Source: Guyanagaster necrorhizus (lineage: Eukaryota > Basidiomycota > Agaricomycetes > Agaricales > Physalacriaceae). From it: 64,000 nt of DNA. Positions 1-10,459 of the stretch are shown piece by piece. Positions within the stretch are counted from its first letter, which is position 1. Every line of letters starts with the position of its first letter. The position numbers and the translations under genes were made by a program. Location of the stretch: contig NW_025064943.1 in assembly GCF_019112545.1 (NCBI RefSeq), positions 1 to 64,000 of the forward strand. Direction: 5' to 3'. The notes under the pieces were generated by a model that made no database searches, was not told the DNA's origin, and saw only the letters and a program-made list of their open reading frames with translations.

Positions 1-139
1 GATTGTGTCGTCGAGCACGACCGTCATTATGTCTTTGATGGGGAGTTCTAGTTGTGCTGACTAAGCTTCCCATGGTCTCGTGCCTTCTGACTTAGCGTAG
101 AAGGGAAAGAAAAGAAGGAAAAAGGAATAAATCGTAACA
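1..139 (-). repeat. Family 2 LTR, end fragment
   Basis: The sequence matches the last 140 or so bases of the LTR at 61210-61664 (shared blocks around 'gctgactaagctt' and 'cttctgact') and ends in TAACA at 135-139, the terminal motif of these LTRs. Its start lies left of the window. It abuts the reverse transcriptase of element A, so it is either the 5' LTR of a minus-strand element extending leftward or a solo LTR inserted into A. It retains CpG, so it is a young copy. Confidence 0.75.
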
Positions 140-1483
140 AAAGGAACCGTAATGGGTCTGGAAGGCTGTTTTCCATTCATCCCCCTTAGCTATGTGAACA
201 AGATGGTAGGCATGCCAAAGGTTGAGCTTGGTGTAGATGCACATGGAGCGGGCAGAGTCGAGGAGATCAGAAATGAGGGGAAGAGGATAGTGATCCTTCT
301 TGGAGATTTTGTTTAGGCCACAGTAGTTGATGCAAAGTCGGAGTTCACCGGTCTTTTTCTTGACAAATAGAACTGGAGCCCTGTGTGGAGAGTGGGACAG
401 AGTAATGAACCCATTGCGCAGATTATCATCAATAAACTCTCATAGGGCCTTGAGTTCAGATTCTGAGAGAGAATAAATGGGTCCAAGCAGTAGAGAGGTT
501 CCTTCCTCAAGGTTGATTTTGAGGTCATATGGCCTGTGTTCGGGTAGTTTTTCAGAGAGGGTATCGCTGAAGACGTCTCCAAAATCATGGTACTCTACTG
601 GCACTGGTGAAAGATCTGCTGGTTCCGTGGATGCAGCTTTGGCTCCAATATTAGGCAAGGAAGGCTGCAGTGTGAACTGCTGAGCACCTTCTTCTGCACT
701 GGCTCAGACAAATGCAGCAGCAGATATGATGGAGATCTTTGGATGTGCTTTCGTAGTAAAAGACTCTGAGAGAGGATAGGAGTAGATGGGTTCATATGGG
801 AATGGAGTCCGCCGGTTACCCAGAGTTGATTTGGAATGGGGTGAAGCCCTGGGAGTTGGACTGGTGGAGTCTGGTGGGCATGGAAGTCCAAGATTTGAGC
901 TGGAAGGCTCAGAGAGGGGTGGACTGTTGTCCTGTGGGCACAGAAGTCCCTGGGATGCAGTGGAGGCCATGGAATTGGTTGGAGTGGGATTCTGGTAGCT
1001 TGAGTGGAAAATGATACTGTTCTCAGCCCAGTCAATCAGTGGATTGTAGCGGGAGAGCCAGTTGTATCCTAGGACAAGATTGCAAGACAAATCCAGAGGA
1101 GTGACATAGAAGTCGATGGGGAAGGTGTCTCCGGATGGGAAACAGATGGGGATGGTTGCGATTTGAGATATATGGCTCCCGATGGAGCTATCAAATAATT
1201 GAAGTTGCATGCTAGGGATGGTTTTAATGGGGATTTCATTGGCAGCTACATACTTAGTGTCAACAAAGCAGTGGCTAGAGCCAGAATCAATAAGGGCAAG
1301 AAAATGTAGGATGATACAAGTTGGGGAACCATTGGGTTCCGTAGTAGTTGGCAATTCTGCTGAGAGGGGAATGTGGAAGGAGTGATTGGAAAGGGATGTT
1401 GCATTGAGAGTGATGACCTCCGGTGTGCGAATACAGTCGACGCAACCCTGAACTCACACAGAGAGAACAGGGTTGCTTCCTAG
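140..1483 (-). pseudogene. Element A pol, 5' part (protease, start of reverse transcriptase)
   Basis: The minus-strand frame after gag encodes a retropepsin with the active-site motif LIDSGSSHCF (near 1290) followed by the flap region and VLGYNWL. A proline/serine-rich linker leads to the N-terminal reverse transcriptase, with LPEHRPYDLKINL near 540-560, VLFVKKKTGEL near 350 and YPLPLISDLL near 280. The frame is shifted -1 relative to gag: the first pol codon overlaps the last base of the final gag sense codon. In-frame TGA codons occur near 701 and 438. The first is also TGA in element B. The gene ends at 140 where an LTR has inserted, before the catalytic YxDD motif. It is non-functional as it stands. 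Confidence 0.85.
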
Positions 1484-2932
1484 TTTTCTGACTCCATTGG
1501 GGCCAGTTCCACAGGAGTGGTGTTGACCTCTGCTGCATGCCCCTTGGTGGAGGCTGCTGCTTTCTGCTTGTTGCAGTCCTCAGTCTTGTGTTTGGCTCCA
1601 CAGAACATGCAAAGGTTGTTCTGGCGCCGGCAGTCTTTTTCTTTCTGGATAAGGCAGCCATCTTTGCCTAGCTTGTCGGCATAGGGCTTAGGGGCGGTAG
1701 ATTTCGGTGTGGAGCTGGAGTCCAAGGAAGAAGTGTTAGACCCCTTGGATTTGGGGTTGAAGAATTGGTTGGAGGATTTATTGTCCCAGTTTTCACAGGC
1801 AATTTCGGTCTTCCAGGTCCAGTAGCGAGCATCAAGTTCTTGGGCAAGGAAGCGCATATCACGAAGGTTGTTTGGCTTCTCATGGTGTGCCATGTCATCC
1901 TTGATATGGGTGCAGAGGCCATGGTAAAAGGCATGGCAGAGGGAGTTATCTCTGTACCCAATTTGTAAAGCGTACTGGTTGAATTGGACCATATACTTCA
2001 TGATCCGATCACCATCGCACATCCAAAGGTGTTCTAATGCATCTTCAGCATCCCTGATAGCATCAAAGGGGGCCGAAGTTGCTACGAAGCTCATCTAAGA
2101 AGGCTGCATAGGAGAATTGCCAGGCTGGTGGATTCCGCGGATTGGGGTTAAGAATGTCTGGTTCAAACCAGTTGAGCGTGGTGCTGGCCAGGAATGAAAT
2201 GGCGTAGTTAACTTTGTTAGCATCCATTGCAAACGCAGTAGGTCTGTCGTTGAAGTTCAACTGAAGGGAGACAATAAAAGCCTTCAGTTTGCGAGGGTCA
2301 GAGCCATCAAATGGTTCTGGTTCCTTGACCTTGGTATGGACAGTGGCTGGTTTAGGGTTGTTGAGGGAGGTGGAGACTCCTCATAACAGGTTCATGAATT
2401 CTAGGAACATGTCCTGCTGGTTTGGATTGTTACTTCCTGTGGGGCCATCAGCACTGCCTGGGCCATTGGGACCACCTGATCCTCCTGGTCCCCCTGGTCC
2501 ACCTGGGAAAGGGTTTGGTGGATTGCCAGCCGGTTCCTGTCGGATGGGAGTATGAGTAGGGGTGTCTTCATCTCTGCCCTCTGAGTCTGGGCTGTCTGGA
2601 TTCCCATGGTTGTTGCCCAGGGATAAGGGGTCTATTGGGGGATTGGTTCAGGCACCATACATCAGGCTGGCCCGTCAGGCCCCGTTGGTTGGGATGCTGG
2701 TGGCATTGAAAGGGTTAGGGGAATCGTCATAATTAGGTTGGCAGGCAGTGAAGCTAGAGTGATTGTAGGTTTCCCTACAGAAAGGTTGTCCCCCACTGGA
2801 GGCTGATCCGAACAGGCCTGGTTGTTCCTTTGAGGCAGATGCCGGAATGTCTTCCATGGAAAACATGTTTGGATGGGTGGGCTGCCTTTGTTCGGGATCG
2901 GTCTCTGTGGGTTTGGTAAATGTGGTGGACAT
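1480..2932 (-). pseudogene. Element A gag (capsid and zinc knuckle)
   Basis: The start ATG is at 2932, 39 bp after the LTR, beginning MSTTFTKPTETDP as in element B. The order is a low-complexity N-terminus with a Gly/Pro-rich stretch (GGPGGPGGSGG near 2500), a retrotransposon Gag domain at about 1850-2350 (ANKVNYAISFLAST, WQFSYAAFLDEL), and a zinc knuckle C-x2-C-x3-H-x4-C (CMFCGAKHKTEDC) near 1600. The knuckle spacing is one residue shorter than the usual CCHC. Stops near 2670, 2650 and 2373 are all TGA, and the latter two positions are also TGA in B. The natural stop TAG at 1480-1482 is followed by pol in the -1 frame. Confidence 0.85.
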
Positions 2933-2943
2933 GATAAAATTTT

Positions 2944-2970
2944 CGACTCAAGGGTTTGAGTTCGAATATA
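2944..2970 (-). other. Self-type primer-binding site of element A, in a short palindrome
   Basis: Two bases inside the LTR, on the minus strand, lies ATATTCGAACT (2969-2959). It is complementary to the 11-mer at the predicted mRNA 5' end instead of to an evident tRNA 3' end. The site is the left arm of an imperfect hairpin with arms TTCGAACTCAA and TTGAGTCGAA around a loop of about 4 nt. No CCA-containing tRNA 3' end complement was recognised. Confidence 0.6.
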
Positions 2971-2971
2971 C

Positions 2972-3463
2972 TGTTAGGAACGTGCCAATCAAGTGGGCTT
3001 GAGTGCACACGCAGAGTCCGGCGGAGTGCATGGGCATTGACGAAGCTATTGGCAACGTCACCCTTGAGTCAGAGCCCAAGGATCTGGATGGACAGAATGG
3101 AGTTCTGTCAGAGAAGTGAACAGAAGTATTCTTCAGAGTGGAATCCGACAGATGAGATAGGGAGGGGTGAGTGCGAAGTGTAGATGGCTTATCCAAGTTG
3201 ATATTCGAACTGAGTAGCTATGATGATGTATATGGCTTTATATACTAATGGTAGCTAATTCTGAGTTGGGTTCCATTGGGTTCTGGTGTCGGTATTCATT
3301 ACCAAGTTCAGGGTCTAGATATTACAATGTGAAATACAGATGTGAAATGATACTGGTGAAATGAAATTAGTAGGTAATAGGAAGCGGTCGGAGTCCGGTG
3401 GGTGGTGTGATTGGATTCACGGTTGGTTGAGGTGACATGGAGGCCAGTGGCATGCGCGTAACA
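2972..3463 (-). repeat. 5' LTR of element A
   Basis: 492 bp, bounded by the inverted termini TGTTA (2972) and TAACA (3459-3463). It aligns over its length with the LTRs of B at 32879-33376 and 40350-40846. On the minus strand it carries a TATA box and the predicted transcript start that matches the primer-binding site. The right flank is GTCCC at 3464-3468. Confidence 0.88.
3201..3245 (-). promoter_or_regulatory. TATA box and predicted mRNA 5' end of element A
   Basis: On the minus strand TATATAAAG lies at 3244-3236, and AGTTCGAATAT starts 33 nt downstream at 3211-3201. Those 11 bases are the exact reverse complement of the primer-binding site at 2959-2969. The spacing suits transcription starting at or next to this 11-mer. 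Confidence 0.6.
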
Positions 3464-3533
3464 GTCCCAATGATTTTCCAGCAGTTTGCCCCAACTTGTT
3501 TGGGGTTGGTGGGGTCGATTTTTTAGTGTAGTC

Positions 3534-6468
3534 CTATAGTGTCAATGATTCTGCTTTCTGCCTTTGTTGTTCCTTGTACATCTCAATGATCTGCTCCTTC
3601 CACTCATCATGTCCAACTGGCATTAATGCTTTGATGCTGATTGCAGAGATCATTATAATGTATGAAGAAAGGACTCCCCTCTTGAGGGCCTTGACCATTT
3701 GTCCATCATTTGCTACATCATCCCATATTCCGGTGAGCTTGGTGAGATGTTCTAGCTCATCGAAGTAATCCATGGCTGCTCTATCTCCTATTTTATATTC
3801 CTTGATCTTTTGCTTGTGGACTTTCTGTACTGCAGGATTGATAAACTTGTTGTTTAGCATTTGCTTGAATACCAGCCAAGAGGGGTAGTGGTAATGCTCT
3901 CATGTTGTTGAACAGAAGTTCAGGGAGATTAGGATCCACTATGTCTTTGCCTTCTCTTTGAGATAGGAGGCAGTGAAGATGACTTTGTTCATATTGGTAC
4001 CAAGGTACCTGATATAAATCTCAAAGTATTGTTCACAGTCAACCAGGAATTGGTCAATGTCATCTGATGCCCCTTTGAAGAGATGGGGTTTTCACAGCAA
4101 ATCAGGTCAGCATTGCAGGATGGTGGCATTTTCTGGTAGAGCACCCATTGGGTTTGGCCACTCAGAAAACAGTGGTTGGTTCCATTCAAGTGGAGGGGTG
4201 GGGAATGAGTGGAGGGAGTGGTCATTGGCAACTGGGCTTTCTTTCAGGGTAGCATCTTTTCAGATGATTACCCCATCCTGTATAGTGAATCTGAGATAGA
4301 TGGCTTTGGGATTGTCTTGCATCAGTTCTTTTTCTGCCCTGCTGGATCCTGCTTAGTCAGAGGGTGGCTGTCTGCCAAGGAGTCAGCTTCCTTTGCTGGT
4401 TCAGGGATTTTGGAACCTCTCATGCCATAGTGCTGAGAGGTTTGGCTGTTGTCAGGTGTGGGAGAATCAGATTGTCTTGCTCCAGATAGAAGGATCCAAT
4501 GCTTCAGCATGGCTGTGAGTTGATGGTGCCATATATATGGCCCACTTTGATGGAATGGGTGGGGACCTCAGCATTGGTCCTGGTTGGTGCTTGTCCTGAT
4601 ACAGGGGCATCAGCTTGAGGGGGTCTTCTGGATGCCATCAGCCATATTCCTCCCAGGCATACTTGGTGGCAGCATACTGTAAAATATCTGTTTTTTCAGT
4701 TTCATCTGTATACTTATATTTCTGTCCTAAAGGCATCACTCTCCAGTGGGCATCCCTCTATAAAAAGAGCAGTCCTTGCTTGTATAGTCCTTGATATTCT
4801 TTTCTCCTTTCTCTTTCCATTTCTTCTTTCAGAGCTTCTTTATCTGTTTCTTCACCAGCATACTCCATGAATTGTTCAAGCCTACAGAGACCCTTGCTGC
4901 CCTCCTCATCACCCTCATCCCCACTGTCCTCTTTCTTGAGGAGGGAACTGACAGGCAGGTCATAGATGGACAGAATGATCAGCCTGAGTATTGCTGGGGA
5001 GCTCATTGTCGATCCTAGTACTGGGACTGACAGTGTTTGGGTCGGGGCCTGAGGCTGCTGGTTGGATGGGGATGTTTGAGAGTCAGCTGTATCATGTCCC
5101 TCCACATGCTCTTTCCTCCTTCAGTTCTCAGCTATAGAGGCTGAAGTTTCTTTAGAACCTGGGATCAAGAAACTGGTGAGCAACTTGACTCCTCAGGAAT
5201 TGGTAGAGGGCATGGTCAGAGACATGGGCATGGTCAGATACCTGGAGCCCATAGGCTCTGAGAACAGAGTTGGCATTGGAGGAAATGGTGTCAGTCCTGG
5301 CAGGGTACTGAAGGGAGGGGGAGTGACTACCTTCAGTGTGACCTCTTCTGATGGCTTCACTTCTGGTGATGGTACTTCCTGGTCCTGCCTATGGGTCAGA
5401 TTCTGAGTCGGACTCCCTAAAAGGGGATCCTGAGAAGTCAGTTTGGAGCCTGTACCAGCTGGAGGAGGCTGATTCCAATCTTTCAGCCTCTTTCCATCAT
5501 CATTGCTATCATCCCTGTCTGTCATACTCTGCCTCTTCATATTCTTGCTGAGCCTCCACCTGGACATAGTTGGTGAGCTCTTCTTGGGCTCACTGTATCT
5601 CTGCTTGGCAGGTCTGATTCTGCTGCTGCTGCTGCTGTACTGCATCATTGTAGTTAAAGGGGACTGTAAGGTCCCAATCTGGAAAGACCCACCATATAAT
5701 TCTGTCCTGAGTGATTCTTCCTCTGGCACTGGCCATTCCCTCTTCTGGCTGGCTTTTGACATAAATATGGTTGTGGGGGTCCTCTGTCACAGCAATGGCA
5801 AGCTCCACATTCATGAAATCCTGGTGGATGGTTCTTCCATAGAGATCATCAAGCTCCAGCCTGCTAATGGATGGGTTTGGTTTGGGGGTAGCATAGAGGG
5901 AATCATGAGGGAAGTTGGGGGCTGTCTGGAATCTCAGAGCCATTTGAGCAGCATCAAGGGAGTCCTGAGCATGGTCTCCAATCCCTAGAGTGATTGGGGA
6001 GGCAGGAGGGCTGGAGGCAGAGATCAAAGGAATGTGACAGGAGACCTCCTCAGATTCCTGAGTGATGTTTGTTGTCCAAGGGTTTTGGAACCCTGTGAGA
6101 GCAGAGTCATGGTCTCTGCTGGGTCATCAAGGAGAGTATCAGGGTCCTTCTTCTTCCTGAAGGCCCCTCAAAGATGGGTTGCTAGGCCCAGCTTTGGATA
6201 CAGATCATCCTTGCAGCTGGAAGGACATTCTGATAGAGGCAGGGATGTCATGGAAAGGGAGGTCTGGAGTTACATTTCAGAGTATGGTATGGATCTGCTG
6301 AAATGCTTAATAGTGCCTGACTATCCAAGCTGTTACTGATTGTTGTCCATGGCAAAGGGTAATGATGGCTAGAAGACCTAGTAGCATTCCAATGATAGAA
6401 GCTATGAGTTTGAAGAAGCCATGATTAAGGTCGGCAGTAGTGGCTAGGGGCATTTGGTTTCTCAGCAT
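3534..6468 (-). pseudogene. F2a gag, extended type with N-terminal hydrophobic helix
   Basis: From ATG 6468, a hydrophobic segment FFKLIASIIGMLLGLLAII follows near residues 18-36. Then comes a long, poorly conserved region with a glutamine run (near 5625), acidic stretches (near 4900) and the block IGDHAQDSLDA (near 5970), which has a counterpart in D (EIGNHAQDSLDA). The C-terminal part has the Gag capsid domain (near 3540-4200) with KEYKIGDRAAMDYFDELEHLTKLTGIW. Roughly 950 codons are traceable in several frames, with frameshifts and stops. The zinc knuckle is lost to the insertion of A at 3463. The gene is decayed and not functional. Confidence 0.72.
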
Positions 6469-6495
6469 AATTGGGCTTGAGAAAGAGAAGATGAT

Positions 6496-6508
6496 AGCTT
6501 TGAGCTAA
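6496..6508 (-). other. F2a self-type primer-binding site
   Basis: One base inside the LTR, the minus strand reads TTAGCTCAAAGCT. This is the CpG-decayed form of TTAGCTCGAAGCT and pairs with the LTR-internal sequence near 6656-6668. Same arrangement as in C (53048-53060) and D. Confidence 0.55.
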
Positions 6509-6509
6509 T

Positions 6510-6961
6510 TGTTAGGCTCAAGCCACATGTGATAAGCTAATGTGGCTTCACATTCAAGCCTTCTGTTAGGGTTCACTTTATATGTTATATGTTGATTCTC
6601 TGTGCTTCAAGGCATTGTATGATTAGCACAAGAGTAGAATGAGAATGTATAAACTTTAGCTTGAAGCTGAGGATTTACCAGTGAGAGTGAGCTCCTTAAA
6701 TACTGTACAAGGCCTGCTAATAATACTATGTACTTATTATGTATCTCTCTGTCTTTTGTGCTCATTGTTCTAGAACATCATTACTGTACATAAAAGGCTG
6801 GTCATATTATTGGGCAATGCTGTTGCATTGAAAGACAATGACAGACTTAGTCAGTTGTGATGACTAAGCCTTTTGTCTCATGATCTTAAGCACCTGTCTT
6901 GATGCTCTGACTAAGCATAAATAGGGGTTAAAAGAAAGCAAATAGGTAGAAAATCATAACA
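6510..6961 (-). repeat. 5' LTR of F2a
   Basis: 452 bp, TGTTAGGCTCAAG to ATAACA, aligned with the LTRs of C, E and G in the same orientation. CpG is essentially absent. The conserved block TTTAGCTTGAAGCTGAG (near 6656) corresponds to the predicted mRNA start. Confidence 0.82.
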
Positions 6962-8734
6962 TATAGAGACATAGAATAGTATCATTTGAATGTTCTCAGA
7001 AGATTGTTCCAGAGTAGGACCAGTCCCTACTTTATTCTTTGAGTGGGACATCATTTGAACTATTTACTATTCAGCAGCTAGTCCCTATATATAATGGATA
7101 TAGTTTCTATTTAATGCATTCTGTGTGACATGAATCTGAGGAGGTATACATGCTGCATTGATTGTCTGATATGCTGTCAGGATCAACTAACCCATGTCCA
7201 AATGCACCATAGAATAGCATGATAGATGCTGTGACCCAACAGTTTCCATTCAAAACAATGGCAGGTAATGATGATGCTTGGCCTGTTGCTTGGATTGATA
7301 TCCATAACAATCTCATTGTATTTATATTCATGAACTGAGGAGTCAACCATTCATGAATATGATTGGAAGATGGGCATGTGCATATTTATATACACTAATT
7401 TTGCATTTTATTGTTCTCTTCCTTCTAGTTGTATATAGGAAGACTTATGCCTCTGAGGCTTCCAGAGGACCTCATGTGATTTTCTTCAGGAAGACAGCAT
7501 TGCCATTGCTTGATGCAACAGTGTCATAGAGAACATTCTAGCAATCCCCCTGAGTAACTCCTCCACCACAGTCCTGCCTCACACAAAGCTTACTGCAGCC
7601 ATCCAGATATTCAAAATATTATCAGGCCTTATACTGCCTATAAGCCACTTCCTACCATCATACCTCTTCACTGCTGTAGCTATTCAACCAGTGACAGACC
7701 TCCCATACAGCCTAGGGTCAACTTATTTGCAAGCAAGCTACATGGACCATAGATCAATACAAGTGCATTGAAATGTATATTTCCTTTATGCTCAAAGATG
7801 ATAGTTACTCATGTCTGCTGTGTTTTACTTTGCCATGGGAAGCAAGTCACTATGATAGCTGTATTAGTTCTAGAATAAAAGATCAAAATAACTCACATCT
7901 GAACCAATTTTCTATAATAAATATTCAACTTTCAATGAGTGCTTGATGCTCTTCTAGGTACATGCACTTTTCATCTTTTCAGACTACTTTCTTATCCATA
8001 TACATATTAGACTATTCTGTCTTTTATGGGAGGGTGCAGAACATTCTGTTGTTCAGATTCATAGTTTGCATGTGTCAAACTAGACCCAATATGTAACTAT
8101 CAGACATAATCTTCAGTGTTGTGAGATATGCATAGACTGAACTGATATCAAGGCTCTGTTACTCCTGACCCTAAGACAAAGGCCACTGTCATCCAATGAA
8201 AGCTTATCCTTGGCATTTGGAAATTAATCCTTAGCATTTCAAGAATAAGAGCAAACTATAACCTCCATTTGTTGAAAGATGCATTTCCTTTAAAGGTCAT
8301 GGTATAGGTTAGGCTTTGCCAAGTACTTTTGTATGTTCTTTAACAGAAGGTTATCTTGCCAACCTTGAACTTGATGTACCACAGTGTTCCCAGTCAAAAT
8401 GATGTAAGGAAAGAGCCAGTTGAGGTGGAGTTGCTGAAGCAGATTTCATGCAGCCTTCATTTGCTCTGTTTCTTGATCATCATAGTAGAGCACAAGCTGG
8501 TGCTCTCACAAAACCAGATTTTCCTTGTGGCACCTTTCTGAATATGTTATGGCTGTTGCTGATACTGGAATGGTATCTTGGTCACTAGTGAGTCTCAGAC
8601 TCATCAGAGACCTCAGTGGTGTAGACACTATCCACCTCTTGGTGTAACAACAAGGATTACTATCATTCTGTCCACTCTTATATCCTCATGAGCTGTTTCA
8701 AATGAGAAAAATATATGTCTTCTTGCACTGAAGA
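6962..8734. other. CpG-depleted sequence, no gene recognised
   Basis: AT-rich, nearly CpG-free DNA with no repeat shared with other parts of the window that I could detect. A 79-codon open frame on the minus strand (7107-7346) has no family I recognise. It may be decayed host or transposon sequence. Confidence 0.5.
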
Positions 8735-9080
8735 AAGTGATTCCCAGTGTTATTAAGCAAGAGGATCTCTTCATCACATCAAAGCACTGGTATATCAGTC
8801 AAAGGCTGAATTGGTGGAAAAGAGACTGAATATCACTCTAAAAGAGGTAGGATCAGACTATCTGGATTTGTATCATGCTTAATTTATGACAACTCAATCT
8901 TGAACCAGATATTAATGGTCATACAGGAGCCATTGGCCTGTCACTTTTCCACCCCCAGATAAGATTAGGAGATTAGAGTCTTTCAGTCAAAAAGACTCAA
9001 CCTTCATGGACCTTGACCTGAAAATGATAGTCATTGAAACTTGGAAAGCAATGATCACACTCTCTAAATTAAAGGTCTGT
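8735..9080 (+). pseudogene. Aldo-keto reductase relic
   Basis: Two plus-strand fragments resemble a fungal aldo-keto reductase. The first (near 8735-8880) reads KKVIPSVIKQEDLFITSKHW and, after a frame change, ITLKEVGSDYLDLYH. The second (near 8932-9070) reads HWPVTFPPPDK and then LDLKMIVIETWKAMITLSKLKV. These match the family order 'EELFITSKLW - LGxDYLDLYLIHWPV - VDTWKAME'. About 50 bp between them, ending in CAG, may be a former intron. The catalytic Asp/Tyr N-terminal part and the C-terminus were not found. The region is CpG-depleted and has a frameshift, so this is a pseudogene fragment. The assignment rests on recalled family motifs. Confidence 0.6.
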
Positions 9081-10459
9081 CATATTATGATTTTGATTTG
9101 AGATACTGGCTGTATGCTGGTGTTTCATAAGCAGATTGTTGTTTCTAGTATCTATAGAAACCCATGCTTCCATTATTGCTATTAGTGTCATGCACTGCTG
9201 ATGACATTAAAGTTGCATCAATGTGATATGCCATTTTATAGTCTGAAAGAGAACCAGTGAAAGGAATGATGATATCCTCTAAATTCACTGAGATTTTCTG
9301 CAACTCCACAATGATAAAAGATATAAGCATAGATATTCCATGGATTGAGCCAAAGTATGATCTATGGCTTCTCACATCACAGGAACTAGAATGTGAATGC
9401 ACTTGAAGTGATTTTGAAATATAGTTAGAACCTGTGACTCAGAAAGAATAAAGTGAATGGCTGACCAATAGAGTGCACTACTAAGTACAAATGAGACTTA
9501 GATGACTGAGACAGTCACTATTATAGTGTGGAGAAATGATATGCTATCTACACATTTACACCCTATTTTTGTGATTTCATGACAATACTATTGCAGATCT
9601 GCTTTATACCAGTAGAGACAATAGGGCTATAGTTGAGGCCTCAAGCTGATAGTCCAAGCAGTAGTCAACTAGTAGAGCTAAAAATTAAATGTAATACTGC
9701 TATTGCAGGATCTGATAGATAGAATGAGGCTACAGTTGGAGCTCCTGGATCTGCTAGTAAGCATGTGACCACTAAGACTATTATTGCATGATTATTCACC
9801 ATAAAGCATGAGTAGTCTAAGAAAATCTCATAAATAATATCTCTCTTGTATAATTATTTATAGCTTATAGTATCTTTTGTAGATTGTATTTAGCCAGTAG
9901 TGTAGGACAATGTGCAACAGGCAAGTCATCTCTATAATTGTGATCCACTAGTAGTACCTAGTAGTCCAATGAAAGATATTTGTGCTTCAAGCTTGGTGAG
10001 ATGACATCAGTTGCCAAGTCTACTTTAGAATTGAGTGAATTGAAGTCTGCTTTTGAGGCTACTATTGTGTCTAGAATAATCAAGAGTGCCCTTTGAAGTC
10101 AGTTAAACAAGTTACTCACAGTTATAGTATTATCCTTAGGCTAAGAGCACCACTAGTTTGCCTAGAGTGTGACTAGTCAAGTGGTTATCCACTTGTAGGA
10201 AGTAGTTCAGGCCCAAAGTGCTAATAGTCTTCAGAGTAGCCTCAGTCAGCAAGTGCAGTAGCTCAAAATGCAAGCAACTTTTATTATAATCATGTCTTAC
10301 CCCTGCTTGTATGAGTAGTACCTTTGTATAACTCACTAGTAAGAAATAAACATCATTTGAACCACAACTCTCTTTGATTATCAAGTCTGCAGAGTGCCTC
10401 TATCATATTTGAAACACTCAAACTGTCATTGCATACACAAGCTAGAAGCTGACACAGCA
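9081..10459. other. CpG-depleted sequence, no gene recognised
   Basis: No supported gene. A minus-strand open frame of 85 codons (9145-9402) has no recognised family. The segment 9650-10170 repeats short 'ctagtag/actagt' words but shows no ordered tandem array. Confidence 0.45.

Larger units (their letters stand above)
140..3463 (-). mobile_element. Element A: family 1 Ty3/gypsy retrotransposon, 5' part
   Basis: Reading on the minus strand: 5' LTR (2972-3463), primer-binding site, gag, protease and the first part of reverse transcriptase, then truncation at 139/140 by an inserted LTR. It is the same family as complete element B (32879-40846) but retains CpG, so it is much younger or less decayed. 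It is inserted in the gag region of the family 2 element F2a (3464-6961): sequence right of 3463 resumes family 2 gag matching positions around 50040-50100. Its 3' half and 3' LTR are not in the window, so its target duplication could not be checked. Confidence 0.88.
3464..6961 (-). mobile_element. Element F2a: family 2 retrotransposon, 5' part
   Basis: A minus-strand family 2 copy consisting of the 5' LTR (6510-6961), primer-binding site and gag, cut off at 3464 by the insertion of element A. It is heavily CpG-depleted. It is related to C and D, with the same gag arrangement. The base after the LTR is T (6962-6966 TATAG); the matching target duplication at the other end is not in the window. 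Confidence 0.8.

Noticed and set aside
2289..2555. Plus-strand ORF with a collagen-like GPPGPPG stretch
   Set aside because: It is the complement of the Gly/Pro-rich part of element A gag on the minus strand and has no support of its own.
5590..5660. CTG repeat as a microsatellite of interest
   Set aside because: It is a short glutamine run in the F2a gag reading frame and not an unusual tandem array.
3534..6468. Classical ascomycete RIP (C to T at CpA)
   Set aside because: The changes seen between copies are mainly at CpG; many CpA sites are intact. A proper count was not possible by eye.
9145..9402. Minus-strand 85-codon ORF as a gene
   Set aside because: No recognised family, CpG-depleted context, no supporting signals.
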